Notes: a model not told the origin generated them from the sequence alone. Shown: positions 24,323-33,673, counted from the stretch's first letter. The stretch is 64,000 nucleotides of DNA from UBA1672 sp050633325 (GCA_050633325.1 JBOEGH010000007.1:1-64000); one strand, 5' to 3'. Numbers and translations: made by a program.

Positions 24323-25540
24323 TTAGTGGTGTGATGATTGAGTGTGTGTATTATCTTCAGGCTCTAAGTGGTCATCGTTGTTTAGCGGAGAGGTAGGTAT
24401 TTCTTTATATTTCACAGTATCATGTCCTGATTTATACAAAGGAAGATCGTAGATAGCAGAAACCGGAGCAATAATATAATCAGCCTTGGCAACTTTCATT
24501 ATCCAAACAGCGGCATTTTTTAAGGTGGATGGATAGTTAGGAATTACAACAACAGCATGTCCTTTTTCTTTTGCTATAGCTTCAAGATGTTCAAAGGAAT
24601 TCTTTTCACCCTTTATTTTAAACACCTCTAAATCTGCCTTAATATATGGAGCACCAATAGATATTGCTTTGCCTTCTATTGATTTTGGAGCTTTTGGATT
24701 TAGTTCCAATATGCCTAAACCTCTATGATAAATTTTTTCAGCCATTTTTATGTAATGTTGTTTTGCACTGGTAATTCCATCATCTGTGAACGTACTAACA
24801 CCAACATACCCTTGAGATTTTGATAGTATATTATACATCGCCTCAACCTTATGAGATACGGGGCTATGGTGGTATATGCTGTATTTACCAATATCGTAAG
24901 ATTTTGATTTTTGTATAGGAAGGTTAACCCATACTTCATGCCCTTTATTTTGTGCCATTGCCATCCATTCCTTTGGCAATGATGAGTAGGGGGATAAAAC
25001 AAATGACACCTCGGCAGGGAGAAGATCTAGTGCAGAAAGAGAGTTTTCTTTTGATAGGCCATAATCCACGACTATAAATGAAATTATAGGCTTATCAGTT
25101 TCTTTTATTTCTTCAAATTTAAAAGGTCTTTGGTAAGCGCGAAAACTAGTTAAGTTATCTGTTTTTCTTATTATAGGAAGGCGTCCAATATTCGTAGTTT
25201 CATGAAGCCCTTTTACTATTGATATAGGTTTAGGACCTTTTTCCATTGAATTATTGGATGGGGTATCTTTTTTTTCTGCAATAGTAAGGGGGATATTTTC
25301 AGATGTAATTTGGTCTTCTATTTTCTTAATAGTTTCTGAGCCGTTGCTATATACGTACAAAAATAGAAGAAGATAGATAAAAGCAATGGCAACAATACCT
25401 TTAAAAAATGCACTAATATCCATTTTATTAAATATGTTTGATAAAGCTATCTGGATATACGCACATAAATTTCCTAACCAAGAAATTTTGGTTAGGGGAA
25501 TTTTGTTCTTTATTTGTTGTAAGTTCATATGCATTCCCAT
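24323..25540 (-). CDS. Divergent polysaccharide deacetylase family protein
   Basis: A 405-aa envelope protein. A membrane helix at about residues 46-65 (GIVAIAFIYLLLFLYVY) anchors it. The region from about 150 carries the divergent polysaccharide deacetylase fold (DUF610/YibQ-type): ISFIVVDYGLSKENSLSALD, LPAEVSFVLSPYSS, KGHEVWVNLPIQ and GVSTFTDDGITS. The function is not well defined; a glycan-modifying or envelope role is likely. It lies between ctpA and rppH, the usual neighbourhood of this family. A histidine-rich acidic tail closes the protein. The N-terminal 45 residues before the helix are unusually long. Confidence 0.83.
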   Translation of the reverse strand: MGMHMNLQQIKNKIPLTKISWLGNLCAYIQIALSNIFNKMDISAFFKGIVAIAFIYLLLFLYVYSNGSETIKKIEDQITSENIPLTIAEKKDTPSNNSMEKGPKPISIVKGLHETTNIGRLPIIRKTDNLTSFRAYQRPFKFEEIKETDKPIISFIVVDYGLSKENSLSALDLLPAEVSFVLSPYSSLPKEWMAMAQNKGHEVWVNLPIQKSKSYDIGKYSIYHHSPVSHKVEAMYNILSKSQGYVGVSTFTDDGITSAKQHYIKMAEKIYHRGLGILELNPKAPKSIEGKAISIGAPYIKADLEVFKIKGEKNSFEHLEAIAKEKGHAVVVIPNYPSTLKNAAVWIMKVAKADYIIAPVSAIYDLPLYKSGHDTVKYKEIPTSPLNNDDHLEPEDNTHTQSSHH

Positions 25541-25566
25541 AGTGCAAAGTAAGCGCGGGATTTTAT

Positions 25567-26925
25567 TTATTGAACGTTAGTATTCTTACTTTCCTTGTAT
25601 AAAGAAAGACCAGCAAGTAGGTCTAACGCCCTAGTTAATTGATAATCCTGTTTTTTGTTTTCGCTCTCTTCTTCTTTTTTTGACTTTTTCTTATCATCCG
25701 ATACGTCTTTCGATTTTTTACTTTTGTCTTCATTTTTCAAAGAACCACGTAAGTCAGCCTCTCTTCTGCTGCCATATTTAGAATCATATACCTCAACCTT
25801 TGCGGGCTTTACTATAATGTCAGGTGTTATTCCTGTGCCTTGTATAGATCGGCCGGAAGGTGTGTAATATCGCGCAGTCGTCAACCGCATGGCAGAGTTA
25901 CCAGGCAGTGGCATTACAGTTTGCACTGACCCCTTACCAAAGGACTGCGTACCCATTATTATTCCACGTTTATGATCTTGTAGTGCTCCTGCAACAATTT
26001 CTGATGCTGAGGCTGATCCACTATTGATTAGTACAACAACAGGCAGTCCATTTACTAAGTCACCGGGTGTTGAGTTATTGCGCTCTGTGCTATCTTTATA
26101 TCGGCCACGTTGTGATACGATTTCCCCCTTATCAAGGAAAGCATCGGACACCTCTATTGCTTGGGAAAGAAGTCCTCCTGGATTGTTACGAAGGTCAAGA
26201 ACATAGCCTGTAACTGAGTCACCAAGTTCTTCTGTTATATCTTGTATTGCCTTGCGTACGCCTGATCCTGTGTTTTGACTGAATGTTGTGACACGTATAT
26301 ACCCGATATTTCCCTCTACGCGGGACTTAACGGATTTTATGCGTATTACATCGCGAGTTATTGTTACATCAATCGGAGCGTCTTCTCCTTCTCTAAGTAT
26401 AACCAGATCAATTGTTGATCCAACTTTACCGCGCATCTTCTCAACTGCTTCACTAAGATTTAATCCCATGACCGCTTCATTATCTATTTTAGATATATAA
26501 TCGCCAGCCAGAAGACCTGCGCGGAATGCTGGAGTATCATCAATTGGAGAGACAACTTTAACCAAACCACTTTCCATTGTTACTTCTATTCCCAATCCAC
26601 CGAATGCTCCACGAGTTTCAACCTTCATATCATTGAAACGTTCTTCATTCAGAAACCCTGAATGGGGATCAAGGCTGGATAACATTCCATCCAACGCATT
26701 TTCTATTAACTCTTTGTCTGTAATATCTTCAACATATTCTGCGCGCACTCTTTCAAATACATCACCGAAAAGATTAAGCTGGCGATATGTCTCGCTGTTT
26801 TGTTTTTCTGTCGTAGTAGTTTGTGAACCGGCTGTTCTTTGATCGTCTGCAATACTGGTTAGTGGGTAATTCGAACCAATAAACATAGATGCGGCAAGCA
26901 AAGATAATATAAGAGTTTTTTTCAT
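25567..26925 (-). CDS. ctpA: C-terminal processing peptidase (S41 family)
   Basis: A 452-aa periplasmic serine protease. The signal sequence is MKKTLILSLLAASMFIGSNY. A PDZ domain spans about 105-185 (GLGIEVTMESGLVKVVSPID). The catalytic Ser lies in INSGSASASEIVAGAL (about 300-315) and Lys331 in GTQSFGKGSVQT, giving the Ser-Lys dyad of tail-specific proteases. The C-terminal 75 residues are lysine/serine-rich and disordered. CtpA trims C-termini of envelope proteins and cell-wall enzymes. It lies 34 bases downstream of the EnvC-like gene, a conserved pairing in proteobacteria. Confidence 0.95.
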   Translation of the reverse strand: MKKTLILSLLAASMFIGSNYPLTSIADDQRTAGSQTTTTEKQNSETYRQLNLFGDVFERVRAEYVEDITDKELIENALDGMLSSLDPHSGFLNEERFNDMKVETRGAFGGLGIEVTMESGLVKVVSPIDDTPAFRAGLLAGDYISKIDNEAVMGLNLSEAVEKMRGKVGSTIDLVILREGEDAPIDVTITRDVIRIKSVKSRVEGNIGYIRVTTFSQNTGSGVRKAIQDITEELGDSVTGYVLDLRNNPGGLLSQAIEVSDAFLDKGEIVSQRGRYKDSTERNNSTPGDLVNGLPVVVLINSGSASASEIVAGALQDHKRGIIMGTQSFGKGSVQTVMPLPGNSAMRLTTARYYTPSGRSIQGTGITPDIIVKPAKVEVYDSKYGSRREADLRGSLKNEDKSKKSKDVSDDKKKSKKEEESENKKQDYQLTRALDLLAGLSLYKESKNTNVQ

Positions 26926-26959
26926 GACGCTTTTAGTGTCCTTTATATTTAAAGAAAGA

Positions 26960-28147
26960 TTAGCCTAAGCTAGGAAATTTTACGACAGGATCTATGGCTT
27001 TTCCATTTTTCCTCAGTTCATAATATAGTGTTGGGCGGGGAATTAAAGAAGAATTTGTTAATATTCCAATCGGTTCACCTGATTTTACATGCTCCCCGAT
27101 AACAGAATTTATCTTATCCAGACCTGCAATTAAGGAATGGTATCCGTTTGCGTGCTCAATTATTACAATATTACCATAGCGCTTAAACATGCCCGTGAAC
27201 TGTATCGTGCCATTCATTGGTGCAATAACTAATGCGCCGTTTCGTCCTTCAATGGTAAGGCCTTTACTTATCGCACCTAACTGATCCTTTTGTTTGTAAC
27301 TGGTTCTGATAATACCGGAAACAGGCAGTTTTGATGTTCCTGAATCTATTACTTTTCGGTTGGGTTTGGAACGGCTAGCTAATTTTAGCTTTTTACGTTC
27401 CTTTTCTTTGCGTTGTGCTTCTTTACGGTCATTTTCTTTAATTCTGTTTACCAAGTCAGCAAGGTTTTTGGCTTGTAAGGAGATTTTTTTTATCGATATT
27501 TCTCGCGCGTCTATATCATCGTTAGTTTTTGAGAACAGCTTTTTTCGTTTGTCTATAAGTGTATATAAGTTTTGTTGTTGTGTGCGTAGACTTTCAGATG
27601 CATTAAATAAAGTAGTTTTTTCTGTTTCTAAGTCTTTTGTAACACGATCTAATGTTTCCAAATTTTTGTTCAGCTTTTCAGCATGGCGATTAACTGATGG
27701 GATTATACTACCCATTAGCATAGCAGACTGCGCGGTTTTGTAAGGACTGTCAGGGCGAGCAAGCATTGCTTCTGGCGGGGTTCTTCTTATACGCTCTAGA
27801 GCGAGTATAAGTTTTGCTATTGCACGGCGATCTGCTTTTAACTCATCTTCTAATGTTGATTTTTTGATTTCAAGGCTGGCTATTCTTTGTTCAAAATCTC
27901 TAAGTTTCTTTTGGTTTTCATTGATCGTTGATGTGATCTTTATCAGTTTGCTTTTTGTAACGTTTAGGTCTTTGTGAATGTTATAGCTTTGCTTTTCTAG
28001 GCTTTCTTTGTTTTTCTTTTCCTGTGCAATACGTTTTTCAAACGAGTGCAATGCATCAACTTTACTTTGAGGAATAGGGGGATCACCTGCCTGTGCAGGC
28101 AGGCAGGTTACAAACAGGACAAAGCATATTAATAACAGCTGTGTCAT
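26960..28147 (-). CDS. EnvC-like murein hydrolase activator (degenerate LytM/M23 domain)
   Basis: A 395-aa periplasmic protein with a signal peptide ending LPAQAGD, a long coiled coil (about 25-250) and a C-terminal LytM domain. The LytM zinc ligands look degenerate: the usual HxGID is KGLTIEG and the final HxH is LYYELR. That fits the EnvC group, which activates cell-wall amidases instead of cutting peptidoglycan itself. It sits between rlmH and ctpA, as in many alphaproteobacteria. An 8-bp inverted repeat at 28086-28103 lies inside the signal-peptide codons. Confidence 0.9.
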   Translation of the reverse strand: MTQLLLICFVLFVTCLPAQAGDPPIPQSKVDALHSFEKRIAQEKKNKESLEKQSYNIHKDLNVTKSKLIKITSTINENQKKLRDFEQRIASLEIKKSTLEDELKADRRAIAKLILALERIRRTPPEAMLARPDSPYKTAQSAMLMGSIIPSVNRHAEKLNKNLETLDRVTKDLETEKTTLFNASESLRTQQQNLYTLIDKRKKLFSKTNDDIDAREISIKKISLQAKNLADLVNRIKENDRKEAQRKEKERKKLKLASRSKPNRKVIDSGTSKLPVSGIIRTSYKQKDQLGAISKGLTIEGRNGALVIAPMNGTIQFTGMFKRYGNIVIIEHANGYHSLIAGLDKINSVIGEHVKSGEPIGILTNSSLIPRPTLYYELRKNGKAIDPVVKFPSLG

Positions 28148-28174
28148 TTATTATCAGGTCTCTTTAATAAGATG

Positions 28175-28633
28175 TTACTCCCTATGATAGGGATGCCCAG
28201 AAAGAATTTGCTGCGCACGATAAACTTGCTCTAAAAGCATGACTCTTGCAAGTAAATGTGGCCATGTTTGTTGCCCAAAGCTGAGGAGAACATCAGTTTT
28301 ATCTCTGGTATTTTGTGTTAAACCATCCGCACCACCTATTATAAATTGAATGTGATTGTCGCCGTTATTCTTAAAATTATCTAACATGTTTGCAAAGTCT
28401 AAGGATTTTAAACCATCACCACGTTCGTCTAATGCGACGACTACGGCTTGATCATTGATATGTTTTAAGATTTTTTCTTCTTCTTCAAGTTGGCATTTCT
28501 TGGGGCAGTTATGTTTTGACTCAAGTTCGTAAATTGTAAGCTTCCATTTGATTCTTTTTTTGTAACTTTCAATTAACTCATAATGAGGGCCTTTTTTTAC
28601 ACGTGCTACGGAAATTATATCAACTTTTAACAA
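28175..28633 (-). CDS. rlmH: 23S rRNA (pseudouridine1915-N3)-methyltransferase RlmH
   Basis: A 152-aa SPOUT methyltransferase that modifies pseudouridine 1915 in helix 69 of 23S rRNA. VVALDERGDGLKSLDFANML, FIIGGADGL and the C-terminal LLARVMLLEQVYRAQQILSG with HPYHRE are family signatures. It lies about 45 bases after rsfS, the classical rsfS-rlmH pair, and before the envC-like gene. Confidence 0.96.
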   Translation of the reverse strand: MLKVDIISVARVKKGPHYELIESYKKRIKWKLTIYELESKHNCPKKCQLEEEEKILKHINDQAVVVALDERGDGLKSLDFANMLDNFKNNGDNHIQFIIGGADGLTQNTRDKTDVLLSFGQQTWPHLLARVMLLEQVYRAQQILSGHPYHRE

Positions 28634-28678
28634 CTGTGGTCATCCTTAGATATTATATACTGGGGGGGAGAGGAATTA

Positions 28679-29026
28679 TTATGCTTGTACTAAGTCAGTT
28701 GGTACATCGGGGTTGGTCTCACCAGCACACCACATTTTTTCAATATTATAAAACTCTCTGACTTCTGGTCTGAATAAATGGACAATAACATCACCTGCAT
28801 CCATAACCACCCAATCACTTTGAGATAGGCCTTCTATGGATATACCTTTAACATTATGAGATTGTAGTTTTTCCTTTAATTTGCGAGCGAGAGAATTAAC
28901 ATGACGAGATGATGTTCCCGTTGCGATGAACATATAATCAGCCAATGCAGATCCACCAGATAAATCAACACATACAATGTCTTCGGCCTTATCAAAATCC
29001 AACGATTCTTGTACTATAGATTTCAT
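28679..29026 (-). CDS. rsfS: Ribosomal silencing factor RsfS
   Basis: A 115-aa protein that binds L14 and blocks subunit joining when nutrients are short. The pieces KAEDIVCVDLSGGSALADYM, FIATGTSSRHVNSLARKL, SDWVVMDAGDVIVHLFRPEV and REFYNIEKMW are diagnostic. In the classical operon it directly follows nadD. Here 319 bases separate it from nadD, and that gap holds a candidate promoter and a hairpin. Confidence 0.95.
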   Translation of the reverse strand: MKSIVQESLDFDKAEDIVCVDLSGGSALADYMFIATGTSSRHVNSLARKLKEKLQSHNVKGISIEGLSQSDWVVMDAGDVIVHLFRPEVREFYNIEKMWCAGETNPDVPTDLVQA

Positions 29027-29124
29027 CTCATTAGGGCTTAATGCCTTTTTATTGTGATATGTAATAATGATGTCTACTCCTCGTTTAGAAACATTTCATT
29101 ATAGTTAACTTTTCGCAAACAAAT

Positions 29125-29154
29125 GGCCGAACCTTCATAATAAAGGGTTCAGCC
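29125..29154 (-). other. Hairpin upstream of rsfS
   Basis: On the minus strand, GGCTGAACC and GGTTCGGCC pair over nine positions (one G-U), with a 12-base loop. What follows is ATTTGTTTG, not a clean T-run, so it is a weak terminator or a structured part of a leader or small RNA about 100 bases before rsfS. Confidence 0.55.
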
Positions 29155-29277
29155 AATAAAATACCAAATTAACGGAATTTACAGGTTCAATAAGAAAATT
29201 AGTATGACCATTGCTTATATTCAAGCAGTCACCAGTTCCTTTCTTTTGGAAGCATTTGTTTTTAACCTCATAACTAC

Positions 29278-29306
29278 ATTATAATCATTTAAAGGTATTT
29301 TTGCAA
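29278..29306 (-). promoter_or_regulatory. Near-consensus promoter ahead of rsfS
   Basis: On the minus strand, TTGCAA (29306-29301) and TATAAT (29283-29278) are separated by exactly 17 bases. A start about seven bases downstream falls at or near the A of an ATG at 29271. It can drive rsfS, rlmH, envC-like and ctpA independently of proA-nadD. Confidence 0.6.
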
Positions 29307-29345
29307 TAATATTTTGTATGTCAAGGGATGCCATGAATTCGTAAG

Positions 29346-29966
29346 CTATTGTTTTAAAGAATTATTTCGAATTTCTGTGGATGATATATTCACCATTTTT
29401 TTTTGTAAAAGCCAATACGTCGTATTTGTGGTCAGAGGCCAGTTTCCCCCGCGGTCTAAAATTATGTGTTGTTGTGTATTTAGCATACGCACAGGGCATT
29501 GCTTAACTAGTTTGACAGGTGGGTGTCTGGTGATATGTATCATGCACATGTCACCCAATATGTTTTTCCAATTGTTCCATAAATGAAAGTTATGAGCATT
29601 ATCCATACCTGTCACCCATGCAAAATGTGTATGTGGGTAGTATGTTTTTAGCTTTTTAATCGAAGCATAGCTGTAGGTAGTGAGGAATTCTTCTTCTATG
29701 CTGGTTACTACTATTTGTGGGTGATCGTTTATTTTACGTGATAGTTCTATTCGCTCATTAAGGGGTAACATATCATGTTCTGATTTTAATGGGTTTTGCG
29801 GCGTTACCAGCCACCAAACAGCATCTAGCCTGAATGATTTCAAAACCATTTTAGATATGTGAACGTGACCAATATGTGGGGGATTAAATGAACCCCCCAA
29901 TATTCCCACACGCATATTTTTCCATCGTGCAGAGTTTAGAATTTTAGGTTCTGAAAAAATGGGCAT
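29346..29966 (-). CDS. nadD: Nicotinate-nucleotide adenylyltransferase
   Basis: A 206-aa nucleotidyltransferase that makes deamido-NAD from nicotinate mononucleotide and ATP. The core motif RVGILGGSFNPPHIGHVHIS (about 19-38) holds the HxGH signature, and the C-terminal segment NISSTEIRN is the ISSTxIR motif. The chosen start adds 17 residues before MRVGILGG; an ATG at 29915 is the alternative. Many alphaproteobacterial NadD proteins carry such an N-terminal extension with an aromatic ARW before RVGLLGGSF, so the longer form is preferred. It follows proA by about 20 bases. Confidence 0.94.
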   Translation of the reverse strand: MPIFSEPKILNSARWKNMRVGILGGSFNPPHIGHVHISKMVLKSFRLDAVWWLVTPQNPLKSEHDMLPLNERIELSRKINDHPQIVVTSIEEEFLTTYSYASIKKLKTYYPHTHFAWVTGMDNAHNFHLWNNWKNILGDMCMIHITRHPPVKLVKQCPVRMLNTQQHIILDRGGNWPLTTNTTYWLLQKKMVNISSTEIRNNSLKQ

Positions 29967-29985
29967 TATTATTCTTTAATATTGG

Positions 29986-31263
29986 TTAGGACCTTGTTTG
30001 ACCTTTTCCATGTACAAGGTATTTGTATGTACATAATTGATCTAACCCAACTGGGCCACGCGCATGCATTTTCCCTGTTGCTATACCTATTTCTGCGCCC
30101 ATGCCGAATTCTCCACCATCTGCAAACTGTGTAGAGGTGTTATGCATTATAATGCCGCTATCTACATTTTGTTGGAAATATGAAGTTATATCTTCATTTT
30201 CTGAAATTATACAGTCTGTATGGTGAGAGCCTTTAGAGTTTATGTGAGATACTGCTTCTTCAACATTATCAACAAACTTACAGCTTATCTTTGCATCAAG
30301 ATATTCTGTAACCCAATCATCAGAATTGGCGCTTCCTATACGTGAGTCAAAGCTTTGAACATCTTTGTCACCAACCACTTCGCAGCCTGATTCCAGAAGA
30401 GATTTTATAATATCACCAACTATAGCTGGCTCTAGTTTCTTATCAAATAATAGTGTTTCTGCAGCCCCGCAAATACCGGTACGACGCATTTTAGAATTTA
30501 GTATCACGTCCTTAGTAATTTCTCTATTTGCGCTTTCACTGACATATATATGGCACAATCCATCTAAGTGACCAAAGACAGGCATGCGTGCTTCGTTCAT
30601 TACACGTTCGGTTAGTCCATGACCGCCCCGAGGTATCATAACATCTATGTAATCGGATGCACGTAACATTGATCCTACGACCTCTCTGTCTTTTGTAGGT
30701 ATCATAGATACGCAAGCTTTGGGTAAGCCAAAACTTTCTAGGGTATCTTGCGTTATTTTATGCAAAGCAAGTGAACTGTTAAGGCTCTCTGATCCACCGC
30801 GAAGAATAACAGCACTATGTGATTTGAGACAAAGTATAGATGCATCAATTGTTACATTTGGTCTTGATTCATAAACCATGCCGAAAACACCCATAGGGCA
30901 AGAAACTCGTTGTATAAGCAAGCCATTTGGACGTTTTTCTTCCCACAGTATTTTACCCGTTGGGTCATCAAGGTTTTTTACTGTTTCAATGCTCTTTGCC
31001 ATTGCCTCTATGCGTTGTTCGTCCAATGATAAACGATCAATCATCGCGTTTGTTAGGCCGCGCTCACGGGCAGACGATAAATCTTTACTATTCTCAGATA
31101 GAATAGCAGATATATTGTTACGCAATGCATCCGCAAGTCCGTTGAGTGCATTATTTATTGTATTAGTCGGAGTTTTAACAAGCGTTGCTGCGGCAGATTT
31201 TGCTTCGATACCAAGTCGGGATACAAGTTCATCTGGTGTTTCCACACCTTTAGTTTCTGACAT
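29986..31263 (-). CDS. proA: Gamma-glutamyl phosphate reductase
   Basis: An NADPH-dependent enzyme of about 425 aa in proline synthesis, reducing gamma-glutamyl phosphate to glutamate semialdehyde. GVFGMVYESRPNVTIDASIL, AVILRGGSES, the catalytic-Cys region RRTGICGAAETLL and the C-terminal GPVGLDQLCTYKY are diagnostic. The start is placed at the ATG at 31263, because AAGG lies eight bases upstream; the frame extends 11 codons further to 31296 without a better ribosome site. The partner kinase proB is 16 kb away with obgE, although the two normally adjoin. Confidence 0.96.
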   Translation of the reverse strand: MSETKGVETPDELVSRLGIEAKSAAATLVKTPTNTINNALNGLADALRNNISAILSENSKDLSSARERGLTNAMIDRLSLDEQRIEAMAKSIETVKNLDDPTGKILWEEKRPNGLLIQRVSCPMGVFGMVYESRPNVTIDASILCLKSHSAVILRGGSESLNSSLALHKITQDTLESFGLPKACVSMIPTKDREVVGSMLRASDYIDVMIPRGGHGLTERVMNEARMPVFGHLDGLCHIYVSESANREITKDVILNSKMRRTGICGAAETLLFDKKLEPAIVGDIIKSLLESGCEVVGDKDVQSFDSRIGSANSDDWVTEYLDAKISCKFVDNVEEAVSHINSKGSHHTDCIISENEDITSYFQQNVDSGIIMHNTSTQFADGGEFGMGAEIGIATGKMHARGPVGLDQLCTYKYLVHGKGQTRS

Positions 31264-31369
31264 CTTAAATACCTTAGATTTATTCAAACAATACAATGTT
31301 TAAATTATATATGCTTAATGAAAGAAAGATAGCCAGAATTAATGTAATTGTGTTTTTAAGAATACATTT

Positions 31370-31870
31370 TTAGTGAATGTTGCTTTCAATATCTGATATT
31401 GATTGCTCAACAAGCTTTGAGTTTGTTTTTTTATCCAGTTTATCTACGATAATTTGCGTAGCAGCATTCATTGCTAAATCAGCAGCATATGCTTGAATTT
31501 CATTGATTGCATTTTGTTCCATACGCTGAAGGCGACTTTCCAATTGCTGCTCTCTGCGTTGCATAATTTCATCTAGCTCAGCTTCCGCTTGTTGTCTGAA
31601 TTGTCTTGCATTTTCCTTTGCATTTTCAATTATCTTTTCAGATTCATGAACAGCGTCGCGATGTTTACGTTGGAATTGCGCAAGCATTTCCTGAGCTTCA
31701 ACACGAAGGTTCTCAGCTTCTTCCAAGTCTTTTTTTATACCTTCAATTCGTGCATCCAGAGCCTTTGATACAATCGGTGATGCAACTTTAATTATGATTG
31801 CTGCAAATATAATGAATGAGAAAGTATACCATGTGTAACCATCGGCAAGTAATTCAGTCAATAATTCCAT
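31370..31870 (-). CDS. atpF: ATP synthase F0 subunit b
   Basis: A 166-aa stator subunit. One membrane helix near the N-terminus (TWYTFSFIIFAAIIIKVASP) is followed by a long charged coiled coil that reaches to F1. It is the last gene of the F0 operon (atpB-E-b'-b) on the minus strand, 11 bases after the b' gene. The F1 genes are not in this window, as is usual in alphaproteobacteria. Confidence 0.94.
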   Translation of the reverse strand: MELLTELLADGYTWYTFSFIIFAAIIIKVASPIVSKALDARIEGIKKDLEEAENLRVEAQEMLAQFQRKHRDAVHESEKIIENAKENARQFRQQAEAELDEIMQRREQQLESRLQRMEQNAINEIQAYAADLAMNAATQIIVDKLDKKTNSKLVEQSISDIESNIH

Positions 31871-31881
31871 GATTTATACTC

Positions 31882-32493
31882 CTAAGCAGCCTTGTTAATT
31901 GAGTTAACTACATCTCTTGCAGTTTTTTCGTCGGCGCGAACACCAATTATCTTTTCAGCGGCCTCAGTGGCAACATCAACTGCAACATCGCTCATATCTT
32001 CCATCGCAGCCTTGATAGCTTGATCTATATTTTTTTCAATTTCTGAAATTTTTTCATTAGAGTAATCTTGAAATTTCTTTGTGTTGTTTTCTGATTGTTC
32101 TTTTATATCAGTTTCAACGCTTTGGATAAGTAATGCAGATTCTTCGCGTGCTTTTTTAAGGCTATCTTCATATGCGTTTTGCACGGATGATACCTCATCT
32201 TTTAGTCGTTCCGCAGAATCAAGATCGTTTTTAATGCGTTCTGCTCTATTTTCTACTGTTCTTGATATATCCGGTAATGATTTGCGTGAAAAAATCACAT
32301 AAATAATTACGAATGTAACAATTAACCAAAATGTCTGACCACTGAAAGAGGAGGGGTCAAGTTGAGGAAGACCGCCAGAAGCTTCTGCGTGTCCAGCATC
32401 ATGGTGTGAAGATGCATGGTCTGAGCTTCCCGCAAATGAATGCGTTGCGTAAGTTAGCGTTATAAAGCTGGATATTGCCAGTTTCTTTATCAT
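31882..32493 (-). CDS. atpG: ATP synthase F0 subunit b' (divergent b-type)
   Basis: A 203-aa b'-type stator subunit. An N-terminal hydrophobic stretch ending HSFAGSSDH resembles a signal peptide and is followed by a histidine-rich acidic segment. The membrane helix is FSGQTFWLIVTFVIIYVIFS (about 54-73), then a long coiled coil. Paired b and b' genes are typical of alphaproteobacteria, cyanobacteria and plastids. It lies between atpE and atpF. The extra N-terminal hydrophobic stretch is longer than in E. coli b. Confidence 0.92.
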   Translation of the reverse strand: MIKKLAISSFITLTYATHSFAGSSDHASSHHDAGHAEASGGLPQLDPSSFSGQTFWLIVTFVIIYVIFSRKSLPDISRTVENRAERIKNDLDSAERLKDEVSSVQNAYEDSLKKAREESALLIQSVETDIKEQSENNTKKFQDYSNEKISEIEKNIDQAIKAAMEDMSDVAVDVATEAAEKIIGVRADEKTARDVVNSINKAA

Positions 32494-32544
32494 CGGTCTT
32501 CCTGAATAAGTAATTGTAAGTCTTCTAAAATGATTAGATATAAA

Positions 32545-32769
32545 TTAACCAAATAGTAGAGCTGCACCAACACCGATTGGTATAATACCAAGTGCTTCGA
32601 TAAACGCTAGAATCAAGAAGAACTTTTCATCTAGTAGTTTCTTTGTTTCAGGGTTACGAGCAATTGCGTTGTTATATGACGCAAAGTACATTCCCAAGCC
32701 AAGTGCCGCGCCAAATGCAGGTAGTACAACCAACGCTCCGGCAATAAGTTTTGCAGCTTCTGATTCCAT
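32545..32769 (-). CDS. atpE: ATP synthase F0 subunit c
   Basis: A 74-aa two-helix proteolipid that forms the rotor ring. The glycine-rich first helix (LPAFGAALGLGMYFASYNNA), the polar loop ARNPE and the proton-carrying Glu58 in LILAFIEALGI are visible. Glu58 lacks the extra polar residues of sodium-type rings, so proton coupling is expected. Confidence 0.97.
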   Translation of the reverse strand: MESEAAKLIAGALVVLPAFGAALGLGMYFASYNNAIARNPETKKLLDEKFFLILAFIEALGIIPIGVGAALLFG

Positions 32770-32834
32770 AGTTTTTTTCCTTTAGTTAATTAGTTAATTA
32801 AATCTTATTTTTTCATCGGTGAGATCATACAGAT

Positions 32835-33590
32835 TTAGTGATGAAGATCAACACTATCTTTAAGATAAACACATGATAAAATTGCAAAAACGTATGCTTG
32901 GATGCAGGCAACCAATAGCTCAAACATTAACAAGCCAACGTTAATTAGTACAGGGAATATACCCAATGCCGCCCATGCGAAACCCATGCTTGCTGCTGCG
33001 ATTGAGAAACTTACAACCACTTTCAAGATAAGGTGACCCGCCATCATATTGGCACAAAGCCTAACAGAATGCGTGATCGGACGTACAAAAAATGAAATAA
33101 TTTCAATAGGTATAATAAATGCAATTAACCACCAAGGAACATTAGGTGGAATGAATAAAGAGAAGAATTTTAAACCGTGGTTGTATAGACCGAATCCGAT
33201 AACCATAAAAAATACGATTAGGGATAAAACTCCGGTTACGACCAAATGCGAGGTAAATGTAAATGAATGCGGCAATAAACCGAGTATATTTCCAGTAAGA
33301 ACAAATATAAACAGCGTAAAGATTAGCGGGAAGTACTGGCGACCGTCTTTACCAATATTGTCTTGAACCATCTTACTTACAAATTCGTACAGTATCTCAC
33401 CAGTCATTTGCAAACGGCCGGGTACCATATCACCACGACGAGAGGCTAGAGTAAGAAACGCTACGGAAACGAAAGCCGCAATAGCCATCCAAAGGGATGA
33501 ATTTGTAAAAGAGATATCAATTCCACTTATATCCATTTGAGCGGACTCTGAAATGGGCGTTACAACGAATTGGTGTATTGGGCTAGCCAC
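32835..33590 (-). CDS. atpB: ATP synthase F0 subunit a
   Basis: A 251-aa membrane protein with five to six helices that forms the proton half-channels. The essential Arg lies in ITHSVRLCANMMAGHLILKV, and the C-terminal helix with LLVACIQAYVFAILSCVYL is diagnostic. It opens the F0 operon; atpI lies about 80 bases upstream on the same strand. Confidence 0.97.
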   Translation of the reverse strand: MASPIHQFVVTPISESAQMDISGIDISFTNSSLWMAIAAFVSVAFLTLASRRGDMVPGRLQMTGEILYEFVSKMVQDNIGKDGRQYFPLIFTLFIFVLTGNILGLLPHSFTFTSHLVVTGVLSLIVFFMVIGFGLYNHGLKFFSLFIPPNVPWWLIAFIIPIEIISFFVRPITHSVRLCANMMAGHLILKVVVSFSIAAASMGFAWAALGIFPVLINVGLLMFELLVACIQAYVFAILSCVYLKDSVDLHH

Positions 33591-33673
33591 ACTTAATCTC
33601 CATTAAAATTACACATTAAAAAATTTTCACTCTTTTAGCTTATTTTTTTTATATAATCAATGATGATTATTGG

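Larger units (their letters stand above)
29027..29345. other. Intergenic region between nadD and rsfS
   Basis: This 319-base gap is the longest non-coding stretch outside RNA genes. On the minus strand it holds a near-consensus promoter (29278-29306), a possible 16-codon leaderless frame (29271-29221, ATG to TGA) and a 9-bp hairpin (29125-29154). No longer coding frame is convincing. It may be a 5' leader of rsfS-rlmH or a small RNA gene. Confidence 0.6.

Noticed and set aside
28086..28103. Near-perfect inverted repeat CCTGCCTG-TG-CAGGCAGG
   Set aside because: Considered as a terminator or operator, but it lies within the signal-peptide codons of the EnvC-like gene and has no T-run; it is most simply explained by Pro-Ala-Gln-Ala codons.
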